Assembly: GCA_051004015.1 (NCBI GenBank)
Contig: JBPCKT010000094.1
Span: forward strand, 1-57,625
DNA from: SXOA01 sp051004015
GTDB lineage: Bacteria > Planctomycetota > Planctomycetia > Pirellulales > Pirellulaceae
DNA length: 57,625 bases
Reading direction: 5' to 3'
The notes below the pieces were generated by a model. It had not been told where the DNA came from and searched no databases. It worked only from the letters and a program-made list of their open reading frames with translations. Shown here piece after piece: positions 34,392 to 42,079 of the stretch; positions within the stretch are counted from its first letter, which is position 1; every line of letters begins with the position of its first letter. The translations under genes were made by a program, and so were the position numbers.

Positions 34392-34420
34392 TTGACGCCG
34401 CCGCTCTCCCGGTGTTTAAT
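34392..34420 (+). promoter_or_regulatory. Candidate sigma-70 promoter of the methylase gene
   Basis: TTGACG (34392-34397), a 17-base spacer and TTTAAT (34415-34420). A second AT-rich box, GCATATATTAAC, lies 15 bases further. GGGAGG precedes the ATG at 34465 (AGCGGGAGGATTCCGCC). This is one of the clearest promoter/RBS pairs in the window. Confidence 0.55.
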
Positions 34421-34464
34421 CTCTGCACATTTGGGCATATATTAACTAGCGGGAGGATTCCGCC

Positions 34465-35661
34465 ATGCGGTCGATCGAACTGTTTGCTGGGGCTGGTGGA
34501 CTGGCAATCGGAACATCCTTGGCCGGCTTTCGCCACGCGGCGGTATTGGAATGGGATAAGAACGCGTGCGCCACGCTTCAAAAAAACGCCTCCAAATGGA
34601 ACGTCATCCCCGGCGATGTCAGGGATTATTCGTTTTCGAAGCATCAGGACGACGTGAAATTTGTCTCAGGCGGCCCGCCGTGCCAACCATTTTCGTTGGG
34701 GGGAAAACATGGGGGGCACGAAGACAAACGGAATATGTTTCCAGAGGCGGTAAGGGCAGTAAGAGAGCTTCGTCCCGTGGCTTTTTTGTTCGAGAATGTT
34801 AAAGGGCTTCTTAGAAAGAACTTTTCTAATTACTATTCCTATATCATTCAGCAATTGCGTTTACCGGACGTCTTGCCGCGAGGTGACGAAGAGTGGATCG
34901 ACCACCATTCTCGACTTGAGCGCTATCATACGAGCGGCCGTGATTCATCCCTGAAATATAATGTTGTTTTTCAAATGCTCAATGCCGCGAACTATGGCGT
35001 TCCGCAGCGACGTGAACGAGTTCTAATTGTCGGAATTCGGTCCGATGTTGGTGTTGAATTTAGTTTCCCCGCGCCAACGCACTCCGAAGACGCACTTCTC
35101 TACGATAAGTGGGTGAGCGGAGACTATTGGGAGGAACATTCGATTTCGAAGCGTACTCGACCAAAGATGCCAAAGACGATTTCGGGCAGAGTCGACCGCC
35201 TTCGGTGCTTGACGAAAGAGATGCTCGGATTGCGATGGCGAACGGTTCGAGACGCGATTCGCGACCTTCCAGAGGCTAAGCTTGGGGAAACAGTAACGTC
35301 CGTTAACAATCACTATCTAATACCGGGTGCGCGTAGCTATTTTGGTCATACAGGCAGCCCACTTGATGAACCAGCAAAGGCGCTGAAAGCAGGCGATCAC
35401 GGTGTTCCTGGCGGCGAAAACACGCTGCGAATGGAAGATGGGACGGTTCGATACTTTACGGTTCGCGAATGTGCGCGCATCCAAACATTTCCCGATGATT
35501 GGACGCTTGAGGGATCGTGGACGGAGTCGATGCGTCAATTGGGCAATGCCGTCCCCGTTCAACTTGCATTCTGCGTAGCGAGGCGGCTTCGGACCGTACT
35601 CGTTAAGCACGCTGGGCGATCAAGACGGGAGCTTCTTCTTTCTCAACCACTCACGACTTAA
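34465..35661 (+). CDS. DNA (cytosine-5) methyltransferase of a type II R-M system
   Basis: The 398-residue enzyme transfers a methyl group from S-adenosylmethionine to C5 of cytosine in its target. Motifs in order: I ELFAGAGGLAIG (5-16), IV GGPPCQPFS with catalytic Cys73, VI FENV (109-112), VIII QRRERVLIVGI, the recognition region (about 195-290), then IX/X (RECARIQTFPDDW and QLGNAVPV). All are intact. The base composition is noticeably AT richer than the neighbours. Its 3' end overlaps the convergent restriction gene by 42 bases. The partner suggests the target CCGCGG, unproven. Methylation protects host DNA from that enzyme. Confidence 0.95.
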   Translation: MRSIELFAGAGGLAIGTSLAGFRHAAVLEWDKNACATLQKNASKWNVIPGDVRDYSFSKHQDDVKFVSGGPPCQPFSLGGKHGGHEDKRNMFPEAVRAVRELRPVAFLFENVKGLLRKNFSNYYSYIIQQLRLPDVLPRGDEEWIDHHSRLERYHTSGRDSSLKYNVVFQMLNAANYGVPQRRERVLIVGIRSDVGVEFSFPAPTHSEDALLYDKWVSGDYWEEHSISKRTRPKMPKTISGRVDRLRCLTKEMLGLRWRTVRDAIRDLPEAKLGETVTSVNNHYLIPGARSYFGHTGSPLDEPAKALKAGDHGVPGGENTLRMEDGTVRYFTVRECARIQTFPDDWTLEGSWTESMRQLGNAVPVQLAFCVARRLRTVLVKHAGRSRRELLLSQPLTT

Positions 35662-36462
35662 TATCTTGCTCCATTTCGAATGGTCATGTGCGACCAGCGA
35701 TTCGAAATGCGATTCGATGGCCTGAGTGATTTGTGCGGCGGTTTTCCCCGAGCGTGACGTTTGAGCCTTTGCCCAGTTTCGTCCTGGATGCAGTACGTCC
35801 CACGAAGACGCTTCCTTGCGGGCAGTGTCGCCGTGCTTTCCGAACCCCGGACACACTCTTGTTTCCTTATTCCAGACCGAATGAAACTCGTGTTTTAGGT
35901 ACTCTTCCGCAGCCAACTCCCAGCCAGACTGCGTGACGAGGTAACGAAATGCAAAGTCATCCAACGAAAGGTTGCTCGCGCGTCCTATGGTTTTCGTGTG
36001 TTCGCTAAGACGAATGAAAAGCGACGGACCTTGTTCTCGCGGGGTTTCGGCCTTCTTCGACTTGGGCGCGGCTGATCCAACGTAAATTGGGCATTCGGTA
36101 CCGGAAATCGCCCCGTAGACCGGAGCATCGCCGACGTAATAGATCGCATAGACTCCAGAGCCGTAAAACTGATTGAGTTGGCTAAGGGGGACGCGGCGAG
36201 TCTCCTCAAGGTACTTACCAATAATCGCACCAACGACCTGTGGATTCGTCAAGTCGAGTCGATTCTCCGGGGATTTGAAATGGTCGAGCTCTTCGACGAG
36301 TTCAAGTAGAATTTGACGAATGCGATTCGCCTTCCCAATGATCCGCTTTGCCTGAGACCTCGGGATGTCACGGAGTGCGGCAAAGGCACCGGAATCCGGC
36401 AGAACTTTGAGTAAGGCATCGAGACATTGTGAAATATCTCGCTCGTAGAGTTGGTCAGGCAT
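35620..36462 (-). CDS. Eco29kI-like GIY-YIG type II restriction endonuclease
   Basis: This protein of about 280 residues has the GIY-YIG nuclease layout of the Eco29kI family: GSGVYAIYYVG, CPIYVGSA (the YIG part), FIRLSEHTKTI with the Arg and His, then AAEEYLKHEFHSVWNK with Glu and Asn. R.Eco29kI cuts CCGCGG; conservation of the active-site residues suggests an active enzyme, but the target is inferred. I use the ATG at 36462; a GTG at 36495 would overlap the divergent vsr start. The C-terminus overlaps the methylase end tail to tail, a compact arrangement typical of R-M modules. Low GC supports acquisition. Confidence 0.88.
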   Translation of the reverse strand: MPDQLYERDISQCLDALLKVLPDSGAFAALRDIPRSQAKRIIGKANRIRQILLELVEELDHFKSPENRLDLTNPQVVGAIIGKYLEETRRVPLSQLNQFYGSGVYAIYYVGDAPVYGAISGTECPIYVGSAAPKSKKAETPREQGPSLFIRLSEHTKTIGRASNLSLDDFAFRYLVTQSGWELAAEEYLKHEFHSVWNKETRVCPGFGKHGDTARKEASSWDVLHPGRNWAKAQTSRSGKTAAQITQAIESHFESLVAHDHSKWSKILSREWLRKKKLPS

Positions 36463-36481
36463 AAATGAGGCCGTAAGACTT

Positions 36482-36898
36482 ATGGATTCGCTCACTCCGA
36501 AGGAACGCAGTTATCGCATGTCCCTCGTGCGGGCGAAAGACTCTAAGGCGGAACTGCGGATTCGCAGGATTACGCATGGCATGGGCTTTCGCTATCGTCT
36601 TCACAACCGGCTTTTGCCCGGTTCTCCCGATCTCGTTTTTGCCCGTCGTCGAAAGATCATCTTCGTGCATGGATGCTTTTGGCATCAACATCGTTGTGCC
36701 GCCGGTAACCGCCAGCCAAAATCGCGGCTTGACTTTTGGATTCCAAAGCTTGAGGCAAACAAGCGTCGCGATCGGCGAAACAAGCAACGCCTGCGTCGCC
36801 TTGGATGGCAAGTCCTGGTGATTTGGGAATGCGACGCGACAACCATGCCTGCGAAGGAATTGGCTAGACTTGTGCGAAAGTTTTTAACGTCAAAGTAG
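36482..36898 (+). CDS. vsr: Very short patch repair endonuclease Vsr
   Basis: Vsr nicks next to T:G mismatches formed when 5-methylcytosine deaminates, so it protects sites methylated by the neighbouring methylase. The 138-residue product is full length and has SYRMSLVRAKDSKAELRIRR (10-29), RLLPGSPDLVFARRRKIIFV with catalytic Asp50, HGCFWHQHRC with His63 and His68, and LGWQVLVIWECD. The gene is divergent from the restriction gene and probably shares the short region between them as a promoter. Vsr beside a cytosine methylase is a known association. Confidence 0.95.
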   Translation: MDSLTPKERSYRMSLVRAKDSKAELRIRRITHGMGFRYRLHNRLLPGSPDLVFARRRKIIFVHGCFWHQHRCAAGNRQPKSRLDFWIPKLEANKRRDRRNKQRLRRLGWQVLVIWECDATTMPAKELARLVRKFLTSK

Positions 36899-36938
36899 AC
36901 TGACGCCCACTAGCACTTAAGGCACAAAGAACAGCCGC

Positions 36939-37190
36939 GGTGGTGACGGGTTAACGGATGTCCCGTGCTTTTCGCTGCTCCAAGCCAGCCAGGGTATCGC
37001 GTTTGGCGTTTTCGATCCCAAGAAAGAGGGCTCACCGAAGAAAGCCTACGAAACCCTGGTGACAACCCGACGCACGATGACCGCCAACTCACCCCATTAC
37101 GGTAAGAAAGATGATCTGGGCGCGATTATCCGCGCTGCGGTCGCTCAGATTTGCGTGCGTCTTGACCTTGCCCTGCAGCAAGCTTCGTAA
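36939..37190 (+). pseudogene. 3' remnant of a HAD-family phosphatase gene
   Basis: Translation from 36939 gives 83 residues opening GGDGLTDVPCFSLLQ, then GIAFGVFDPKKEGSPKKAYE and a tail with HYGKKDDLGAIIRAAVAQIC, ending at a stop at 37188. The GDGxTDVPC block is the last catalytic motif of HAD-superfamily hydrolases. No start codon or earlier HAD motifs (DxDxT) precede it: an in-frame stop lies at 36918. The 5' part of the gene is missing, and Vsr stands in its place. This is best explained by insertion of the R-M island with loss of the rest of the gene. Confidence 0.72.
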
Positions 37191-37308
37191 CGGTGCCTTT
37201 GTTTTTGCCGAGCGTCTGGGTGTAGTTCGCAACAACCTTGCTTGTTGACCTCAGCCCCAGATTGATCATGCTGGCTACCGACTGCTTAGATTCGGGTTTC
37301 GATTTCAT
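37126..37308 (-). CDS. Small basic protein of unknown function
   Basis: The 60-residue reading frame starts MKSKPESKQSVASMINLGLR, has STSKVVANYTQTLGKNKGTV in the middle and a Lys/Arg/Gln-rich tail. The start at 37308 is favoured because AGGGAGG lies at correct distance upstream; an upstream in-frame ATG adds nine residues. Its last 65 bases run antisense to the end of the HAD remnant, so the C-terminus may be a recent read-through. No family is recognised. It could also be a decayed fragment. Confidence 0.4.
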   Translation of the reverse strand: MKSKPESKQSVASMINLGLRSTSKVVANYTQTLGKNKGTVTKLAAGQGQDARKSERPQRG

Positions 37309-37521
37309 GGTTCCCTCCCTGTGAATATCGGCCACACTAGGGGTAGAAATCTAGCGGACGACAACCAGTTGGTCAACTGGCCGTGAGATTACTGCCTAAG
37401 TGTACACGCATGGTGGGATTTGGCAAGGGTACTGTGCGGGGAAACCCGCGAGTCCCCCCAACTCGACGCCAACTACACCGCGGGCAAAGCGGACACCTAC
37501 CCCTGACCAAAATAGGCCAAG

Positions 37522-37679
37522 AAAAGTAGGCCGCGAGTCCTCTCGCGCGCCAGCAGAGTTCGGGTGGCAATGGCATAAGACATTCCAGGTGTGTGAGCTG
37601 GGCATTGCCCGCCGCTCTGCGATCGCTGCGACAAAGCGTCCACCCTCGGGGCTCGCGAGAGGACTCGCGGCCTACTTTT
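37522..37679. repeat. MITE-like element with perfect 26-bp inverted ends
   Basis: Bases 37522-37547 (AAAAGTAGGCCGCGAGTCCT then CTCGCG) are the exact reverse complement of 37654-37679. The match continues outward about seven bases with one indel (GGCCAAG versus CTGGCC). The 106-base interior has no reading frame of note. No target duplication is apparent. Confidence 0.8.
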
Positions 37680-37683
37680 CTGG

Positions 37684-37710
37684 CCTCCCTCGCTGGCGCT
37701 TCGGGTTCGT
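37684..37710 (+). repeat. LTRSASEG-type repeat copy
   Basis: CCTCCCTCGCTGGCGCTTCG followed by GGTTCGT, a close match to the right half of the palindrome at 4691-4720. It abuts the right end of the 37522-37679 inverted repeat. Confidence 0.75.
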
Positions 37711-37781
37711 GGGGAGGGGACGGGTGCCGAAGAATTTTGGAAAATCTTTGGCTCTGCCCCTGGAAAGTGCCAACCGTAGTG

Positions 37782-37926
37782 TATAATCTTTTGTACATGT
37801 ATGCACGGGCTTTGCCCAACAAGTCAGGACACCCCCAACATGTAGAAGCTTGCAGATGCTCGCTATCACATTGAGTTGTGGATGTGTCTCGATGCGTCTG
37901 ACCTGTTGGGCAAAGGCTGTATGCAC
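37782..37926 (+). ncRNA. Candidate structured RNA or MITE with a perfect -10 box
   Basis: TATAAT (37782-37787) would start transcription near 37794. Immediately downstream, TGCACGGGCTTTGCCCAACA plus AGTCAG (37802-37827) pairs with CTGACCTGTTGGGCAAAGGC plus TGTATGCA (37898-37925) to form a stem of about 19-20 bp with one or two mismatches, closing an interior of about 70 bases. The -35 is weak (CTGGAA). It could equally be a small mobile element with terminal inverted repeats. No gene lies inside. Confidence 0.35.
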
Positions 37927-37927
37927 G

Positions 37928-37955
37928 CCCTCGCTGGCGCTTCGGGTTAGTGATG
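37928..37955 (+). repeat. LTRSASEG-type repeat copy
   Basis: CCCTCGCTGGCGCTTCGGGT followed by TAGTGATG, identical over this length to 4693-4720. It directly follows the stem at 37898-37925. Confidence 0.8.
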
Positions 37956-38158
37956 CGGCGGAGGCGGGGCACTGGCGGCGAAGCGCCAGCCAGTGGCACC
38001 CCAAGGAGTGGCTCTTTGGCAACATGGTTGTGGTGGGAAGTTTTCAGTTTTCAGATTTCAGTTTTCAGGATTGAGATTTGAAGCCGGAAAATTGGAGTGA
38101 AAAAGTGCTTATAATTCAGAAAAGTGTCGGTGAATCAAAAATGCGGGGGTGAATAAGA

Positions 38159-38227
38159 CTTACGGCGATTGTGAATAACGGAACAGGTGTGTGCATAAGG
38201 AGTTCGGCGGAATTGAATCGCCGTAAG
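38159..38227. repeat. AT-rich stretch with 12-bp inverted repeat
   Basis: CTTACGGCGATT (38159-38170) and AATCGCCGTAAG (38216-38227) are exact reverse complements separated by 45 bases rich in GTGAATAA-like words. GTAAGTTCCGTAAAG follows. It lies downstream of smc; its role is unknown. Confidence 0.65.
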
Positions 38228-38310
38228 TTCCGTAAAGAATTGCTGCTGAATACTGAATAAAACACTTACTTCAGGGGGGTTGAGGCCGCTTATAACCCCA
38301 AGAGGGCAAT

Positions 38311-38366
38311 GTCGCCTTTCGCTCCCGCGAAAGTAGCGGACGGACTTTCGCGGAGCGAAAGGCGAC
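38311..38366 (-). repeat. Hairpin at the 3' end of smc
   Basis: GTCGCCTTTCGCTCCCGCGA plus AAGT (38311-38334) pairs with ACTTTCGCGGAGCGAAAGGC plus GAC (38344-38366), a stem of more than 20 bp with one bulge and a 9-base loop. It begins at the smc stop codon. It may end transcription, but has no T run and resembles a dispersed GTCGCCTTTCGCTCCGCG-type repeat. Confidence 0.75.
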
Positions 38367-41300
38367 TATGCCACGCCGCGTTGCTGTTCTTCTTCTTCGG
38401 GGTCGCGGGCCAAGGCTTCCTTTTTGATGTGGCCGTCGTCGGTGACGTCGTCGAAGCGGACACTGACCCGCTTGCTGACGCCGCTTTCCTGCATGGTGAC
38501 GCCGTAGAGGGTGGTGGCGGCGGTCATGGTCTTTTTGCTGTGCGTGACGATCACGAATTTCGTCCAGCCGAGGAACTCCTTGAGGACGTCGACGAAGCGG
38601 CCGATGTTGGCTTCGTCGAAGGGGGCGTCCACTTCGTCCAGCACGCAGAACGGGCTGGGGCGGAACTGAAAGATGGCCAGCAGCAGGGCGACCGCGGTGA
38701 GGGCCTTTTCGCCGCCGGAGAGGAGCGAGTTGTTGAACGACGGCTTGCCGGGCGGTGTGGCGATGATTTCCACGCCGGCGTCGAGGACGTCCACCCCTTC
38801 CTCCAGCACGATGTCCGCCTTGCCGCCGCCGAAGGCCTTGCGGTAAAGGATTTGAAAGTTCGCCCGGATCGCCTCCAGCGTCTCCACGAACAGTCGCCGG
38901 CTGTCGGTGTTGATTTTTTGGATGATCCGTTCGAGGGCCTGCTTGGCGTCGGTGAGGTCCTTGTGCTGGGCGGAGAGGGTGTTGAAGCGGGATTCTAGCT
39001 CGTCGAGCTCGTCGAGGGCGTCGAGGTTCACCGCGCCGATCTGGTTGATCTTGCGGCGAAGGGATTCGATTTCCACTTCGACTTCGGTGCGGGCCTGTTC
39101 CTCCTCCGGGCTCGTTTCATTGGAAGCAGCCGTCATCGCTTCGAGGTCGATGCTGTAGTCTTCTTTCAGCCGGTCGACGAGCGTCTGCCGCTCGTGGCGG
39201 ACCTGGCCGGCGGCGAGCTCCAGTTGGTGCTGCTTTTCTTCCAGCCTGCGGATGGACTTGCGGAGGGCAGCGGCGGATTCGGCCAGCTCATTCCGCTGGG
39301 TGGTGGTCGTATCACGGGATTGAAACAGGCCGGCGAGTTCTTTGGCAAACGTATCTTTGTGAAGATAAAACTCCGCCAGTTCGCTGCTCGCTGCGAGCAC
39401 GGCGTAGTCGCAGGTCTCGCGCCGCTGCTGGCACTGCATGAACTGGTCCGCGACTTGTTGCACAGCCCGCTCCCGCTCTCGCTGGTCGTCTTCGAACTGG
39501 GTGAGGCGAGCTCTGAGTCCTTCCAGCCGCTGCTCGCTCTTGGCCCGTTCAATCTTGGCCGTCGTTGCCTGCTGCAAGGCCTCCTTTCGCTCCTCATCCA
39601 GTCTGGCCAGCTCCGCTTCTTCCTGGGCCAGCTCCGCGCCGAGAGCCGTTGCCGATGATTGAGCGCTGAGCAAATCGGCTTTGCAGCCCGTGATGGCGTG
39701 AGCCAGCGTGGCGTGGCGGGAATTCACTTCGGCGAGCGAGCGCTCGGCCGCTTGTTCCTGCTGAGCCGTCTGCTGCTGGCGTTCTTCCTGGGTGCGGGTT
39801 TGCAGGCGGGCATCGGCCAGGGATTTCGCCAGCTCCTGAGCGCTGGTTTGAGATTCCTGCAGCGCTGCTTCTTGTCGGGCAATTTGTTCGGCCAGTGCCG
39901 TGGCGACTTCTTGACCAGCGGTGATTTGCTCGCTGAGCGATTCCAGTTGGGTCAGGCAGGAGCGAAGCTCGCTGCGGCGGGAGATGAGGCTGGTGGCCGA
40001 GGCCCGTGGGCCGACGGAGAGAGCGCCGTGCTCGTCGAGCAGTTCTCCAGTAAGGGGAACGAGCCTTAAGTTGCAACTGGCGCCGAGCTCGTTGCGAATG
40101 CGGACGGCATCGGCCAAGGTCTTCACCAGCCAGGTGTTGCCGAGGAATCTCTCGACCAGCGGCTGGACATGGGGCGGAGCGTCCGCGAGGTCGGCGGCGC
40201 GGCCGATGATGCCTTCTTGAGCCGCGAACCCTTCCGGAAGCTGCTGGGAGGCGGACGACAGTGCCGCTCCTGATTCCGTGCCGATAAACGTAACTCTTCC
40301 CGGCAAATCGCCGGCCCGAGCCGCCACTTGCTGCACTTCGGCGAGTCCGCCGCTGACGACGACGAGCTGGGAGGCTTCCCCCAGTGCGATATCGAGCGCC
40401 GGAGCATAATCGACGTGGACCGTGAGCAAATCGGCGAGCACTCCGCGGACAAGCGACAGGTCGCCGCCGGCTTTCGCGCGGGCCACGATTTCCTTGACTC
40501 CGATGCCGAGCCCTTCCAGCGATTCTTCGAGCTCCTGCAGGATCGAGACTCTCTCGCTCGTCCGGTGCTGCCGATTCTGCAGCTCGGTGAGCGTCTTCTG
40601 GCTCTGGGCTTGCGACGCTCGGGTCTTGGCCAGTTCCTGCCGGGCGGTTTCGAGGTCTCTTTGCCGGATGGACGTCTGTGCCTCGAGCGCTGTTTGCCGC
40701 TTTTGGCAAACGAGCAGCTCGACGGCGACGGCTTCCCGCGCGACTGCCAAAACCTCAAGCTGATGCTGATGGCTCGCGGCTGCGGCTTCCTGGGAGACGA
40801 GCTGCTTCTGAAACGCTTCGATTTGGTTCTGCAAGACGGCTGCGGACTGCAGGCGGCTGGCAAGCTGCTGCCTCCGGGCTTCGCCTTGCTTTTTCAGCTC
40901 GTCGTATTTTTGAGAAAGTTGGGCGGCGTGACTTTCCTGTGCGGCCAGGCGAGCTTCGATTTCTTCATGCACTCCGCGGGCGGCCGACATTTCACTTTGC
41001 GTCTGCGAGAGCCGCTGCTTCACGTCGCCGGCCCGGTCGCTCATGGCGGCGACGTTGCGGCGGTGCAGAGCGGCCTCTTCCTCCAATTCCTTGGCCCGCG
41101 CTCGCTGCTGGACGACGATGGCTTCACGCTGCGTAATCGCCTCGCGGTTTCGAGCACTGCGATTCTCGCCGCTGCGGATTTCTTCCCCGCAGGCGACGAT
41201 GGCGGTCTCCAGTTCCAGCAGGCGCGCTTCCAGCGATTCCGCCTGCGCCGCGGCCGACGCATGTTCGTCCGCGAACTGTGTCAGTTCCTGTTCGTAGCTG

Positions 41301-42028
41301 GAAATTCGGCCGGTGAGCTTTCGCCAGTCGCTCAGCGCGACTTGCGTCCGCAGCTCTTGCAGGCGCTCGCTGTACTCCCGATAGCGGCGGGCTTTACCTG
41401 CTTGATTGCGGACGCTCTTCAAACGGCTCTCGACTTCGTCCACGATGTCCCGCAGGCGCAACAGATTCTGATCGACTCGCTCCAGCCGCCGTTGGGCCTC
41501 GACTTTCTTGGCTTTGAAGCGGCTGATGCCGGCGGCTTCCTCGAAGATGGCCCGGCGGTCCTTGGCGGAGGCTTGCAGCAGCTTATCGACTTTCCCTTGC
41601 TCGATGATGCTGTAGGCGTCGGTCCCCACGCCCGTGCCGCGGAACATGTCTTTGATGTCTTTGAGCCGGGCCGGCTGGCGGTTGATAAGATATTCCGCCT
41701 CGCCGCTGCGGTAGACGCGACGGGTGACATGCACCTCGGGAGCATCGAACGGCAGCTTCCCTTCCGAATTGTCGAAGACGACCGTCGCCTCGGCCGCGTT
41801 CATCGGCTTGCGGCCGGCGTTCCCCGAGCCCTTGAAGATGACATCCGCCATCTCCTTGCCGCGGAGGCTCTTGGCCGACTGCTCCCCCAGCACCCATTTG
41901 ATGCCGTCCACAATGTTGGACTTGCCGGAGCCGTTCGGCCCGACGACGACCGTGATGCCGGCGGGGAACTCAAAGCGCGTCTTATCGGCAAAACTTTTGA
42001 AGCCGAAAAGTTCAAGCGCTTTGAGCAT
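38366..42028 (-). CDS. smc: Chromosome segregation ATPase SMC
   Basis: SMC forms the condensin ring that compacts and separates chromosomes with ScpA and ScpB. The 1220-residue product is full length. The N-terminal head has Walker A GPNGSGKSN (30-38) and VLGEQSAKSLRG; two long coiled coils (about 165-500 and 690-1000) flank the hinge (about 515-670, with VRGVLADLLTVHVDYAPALD and GRAADLADAPPHVQPLVERF). The C-terminal head has the signature LLSGGEKALTAVALL and Walker B FCVLDEVDAPFDEAN. All ATPase residues are intact. scpA and scpB are not nearby. The FlgI-like gene lies 51 bases upstream on the same strand. Confidence 0.97.
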   Translation of the reverse strand: MLKALELFGFKSFADKTRFEFPAGITVVVGPNGSGKSNIVDGIKWVLGEQSAKSLRGKEMADVIFKGSGNAGRKPMNAAEATVVFDNSEGKLPFDAPEVHVTRRVYRSGEAEYLINRQPARLKDIKDMFRGTGVGTDAYSIIEQGKVDKLLQASAKDRRAIFEEAAGISRFKAKKVEAQRRLERVDQNLLRLRDIVDEVESRLKSVRNQAGKARRYREYSERLQELRTQVALSDWRKLTGRISSYEQELTQFADEHASAAAQAESLEARLLELETAIVACGEEIRSGENRSARNREAITQREAIVVQQRARAKELEEEAALHRRNVAAMSDRAGDVKQRLSQTQSEMSAARGVHEEIEARLAAQESHAAQLSQKYDELKKQGEARRQQLASRLQSAAVLQNQIEAFQKQLVSQEAAAASHQHQLEVLAVAREAVAVELLVCQKRQTALEAQTSIRQRDLETARQELAKTRASQAQSQKTLTELQNRQHRTSERVSILQELEESLEGLGIGVKEIVARAKAGGDLSLVRGVLADLLTVHVDYAPALDIALGEASQLVVVSGGLAEVQQVAARAGDLPGRVTFIGTESGAALSSASQQLPEGFAAQEGIIGRAADLADAPPHVQPLVERFLGNTWLVKTLADAVRIRNELGASCNLRLVPLTGELLDEHGALSVGPRASATSLISRRSELRSCLTQLESLSEQITAGQEVATALAEQIARQEAALQESQTSAQELAKSLADARLQTRTQEERQQQTAQQEQAAERSLAEVNSRHATLAHAITGCKADLLSAQSSATALGAELAQEEAELARLDEERKEALQQATTAKIERAKSEQRLEGLRARLTQFEDDQRERERAVQQVADQFMQCQQRRETCDYAVLAASSELAEFYLHKDTFAKELAGLFQSRDTTTTQRNELAESAAALRKSIRRLEEKQHQLELAAGQVRHERQTLVDRLKEDYSIDLEAMTAASNETSPEEEQARTEVEVEIESLRRKINQIGAVNLDALDELDELESRFNTLSAQHKDLTDAKQALERIIQKINTDSRRLFVETLEAIRANFQILYRKAFGGGKADIVLEEGVDVLDAGVEIIATPPGKPSFNNSLLSGGEKALTAVALLLAIFQFRPSPFCVLDEVDAPFDEANIGRFVDVLKEFLGWTKFVIVTHSKKTMTAATTLYGVTMQESGVSKRVSVRFDDVTDDGHIKKEALARDPEEEEQQRGVA

Positions 42029-42079
42029 GACAAGGCCGCTGCCGGTGGGAAGTTACCGGTTTAGTTTATCAAGAATCCC

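Larger units (their letters stand above)
37309..38310. other. Gene-free region rich in inverted repeats
   Basis: About 1 kb without a credible gene between the R-M island and smc. It contains a 26-bp perfect inverted repeat (37522-37679), two LTRSASEG-type copies (37684 and 37928), a promoter-like box with an imperfect stem (37782-37926) and an AT-rich part (38040-38280) with a 12-bp inverted repeat. No tRNA, no transposase remnant and no obvious replication-origin boxes were seen. Confidence 0.7.

Noticed and set aside
38040..38280. AT-rich region near smc as replication origin
   Set aside because: No DnaA boxes, dnaA, dnaN or parAB genes nearby; smc alone is not evidence of an origin.
40328..42064. 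578-codon plus-strand frame opposite smc
   Set aside because: It is antisense to the Walker A head and coiled coil of SMC and has no domain.
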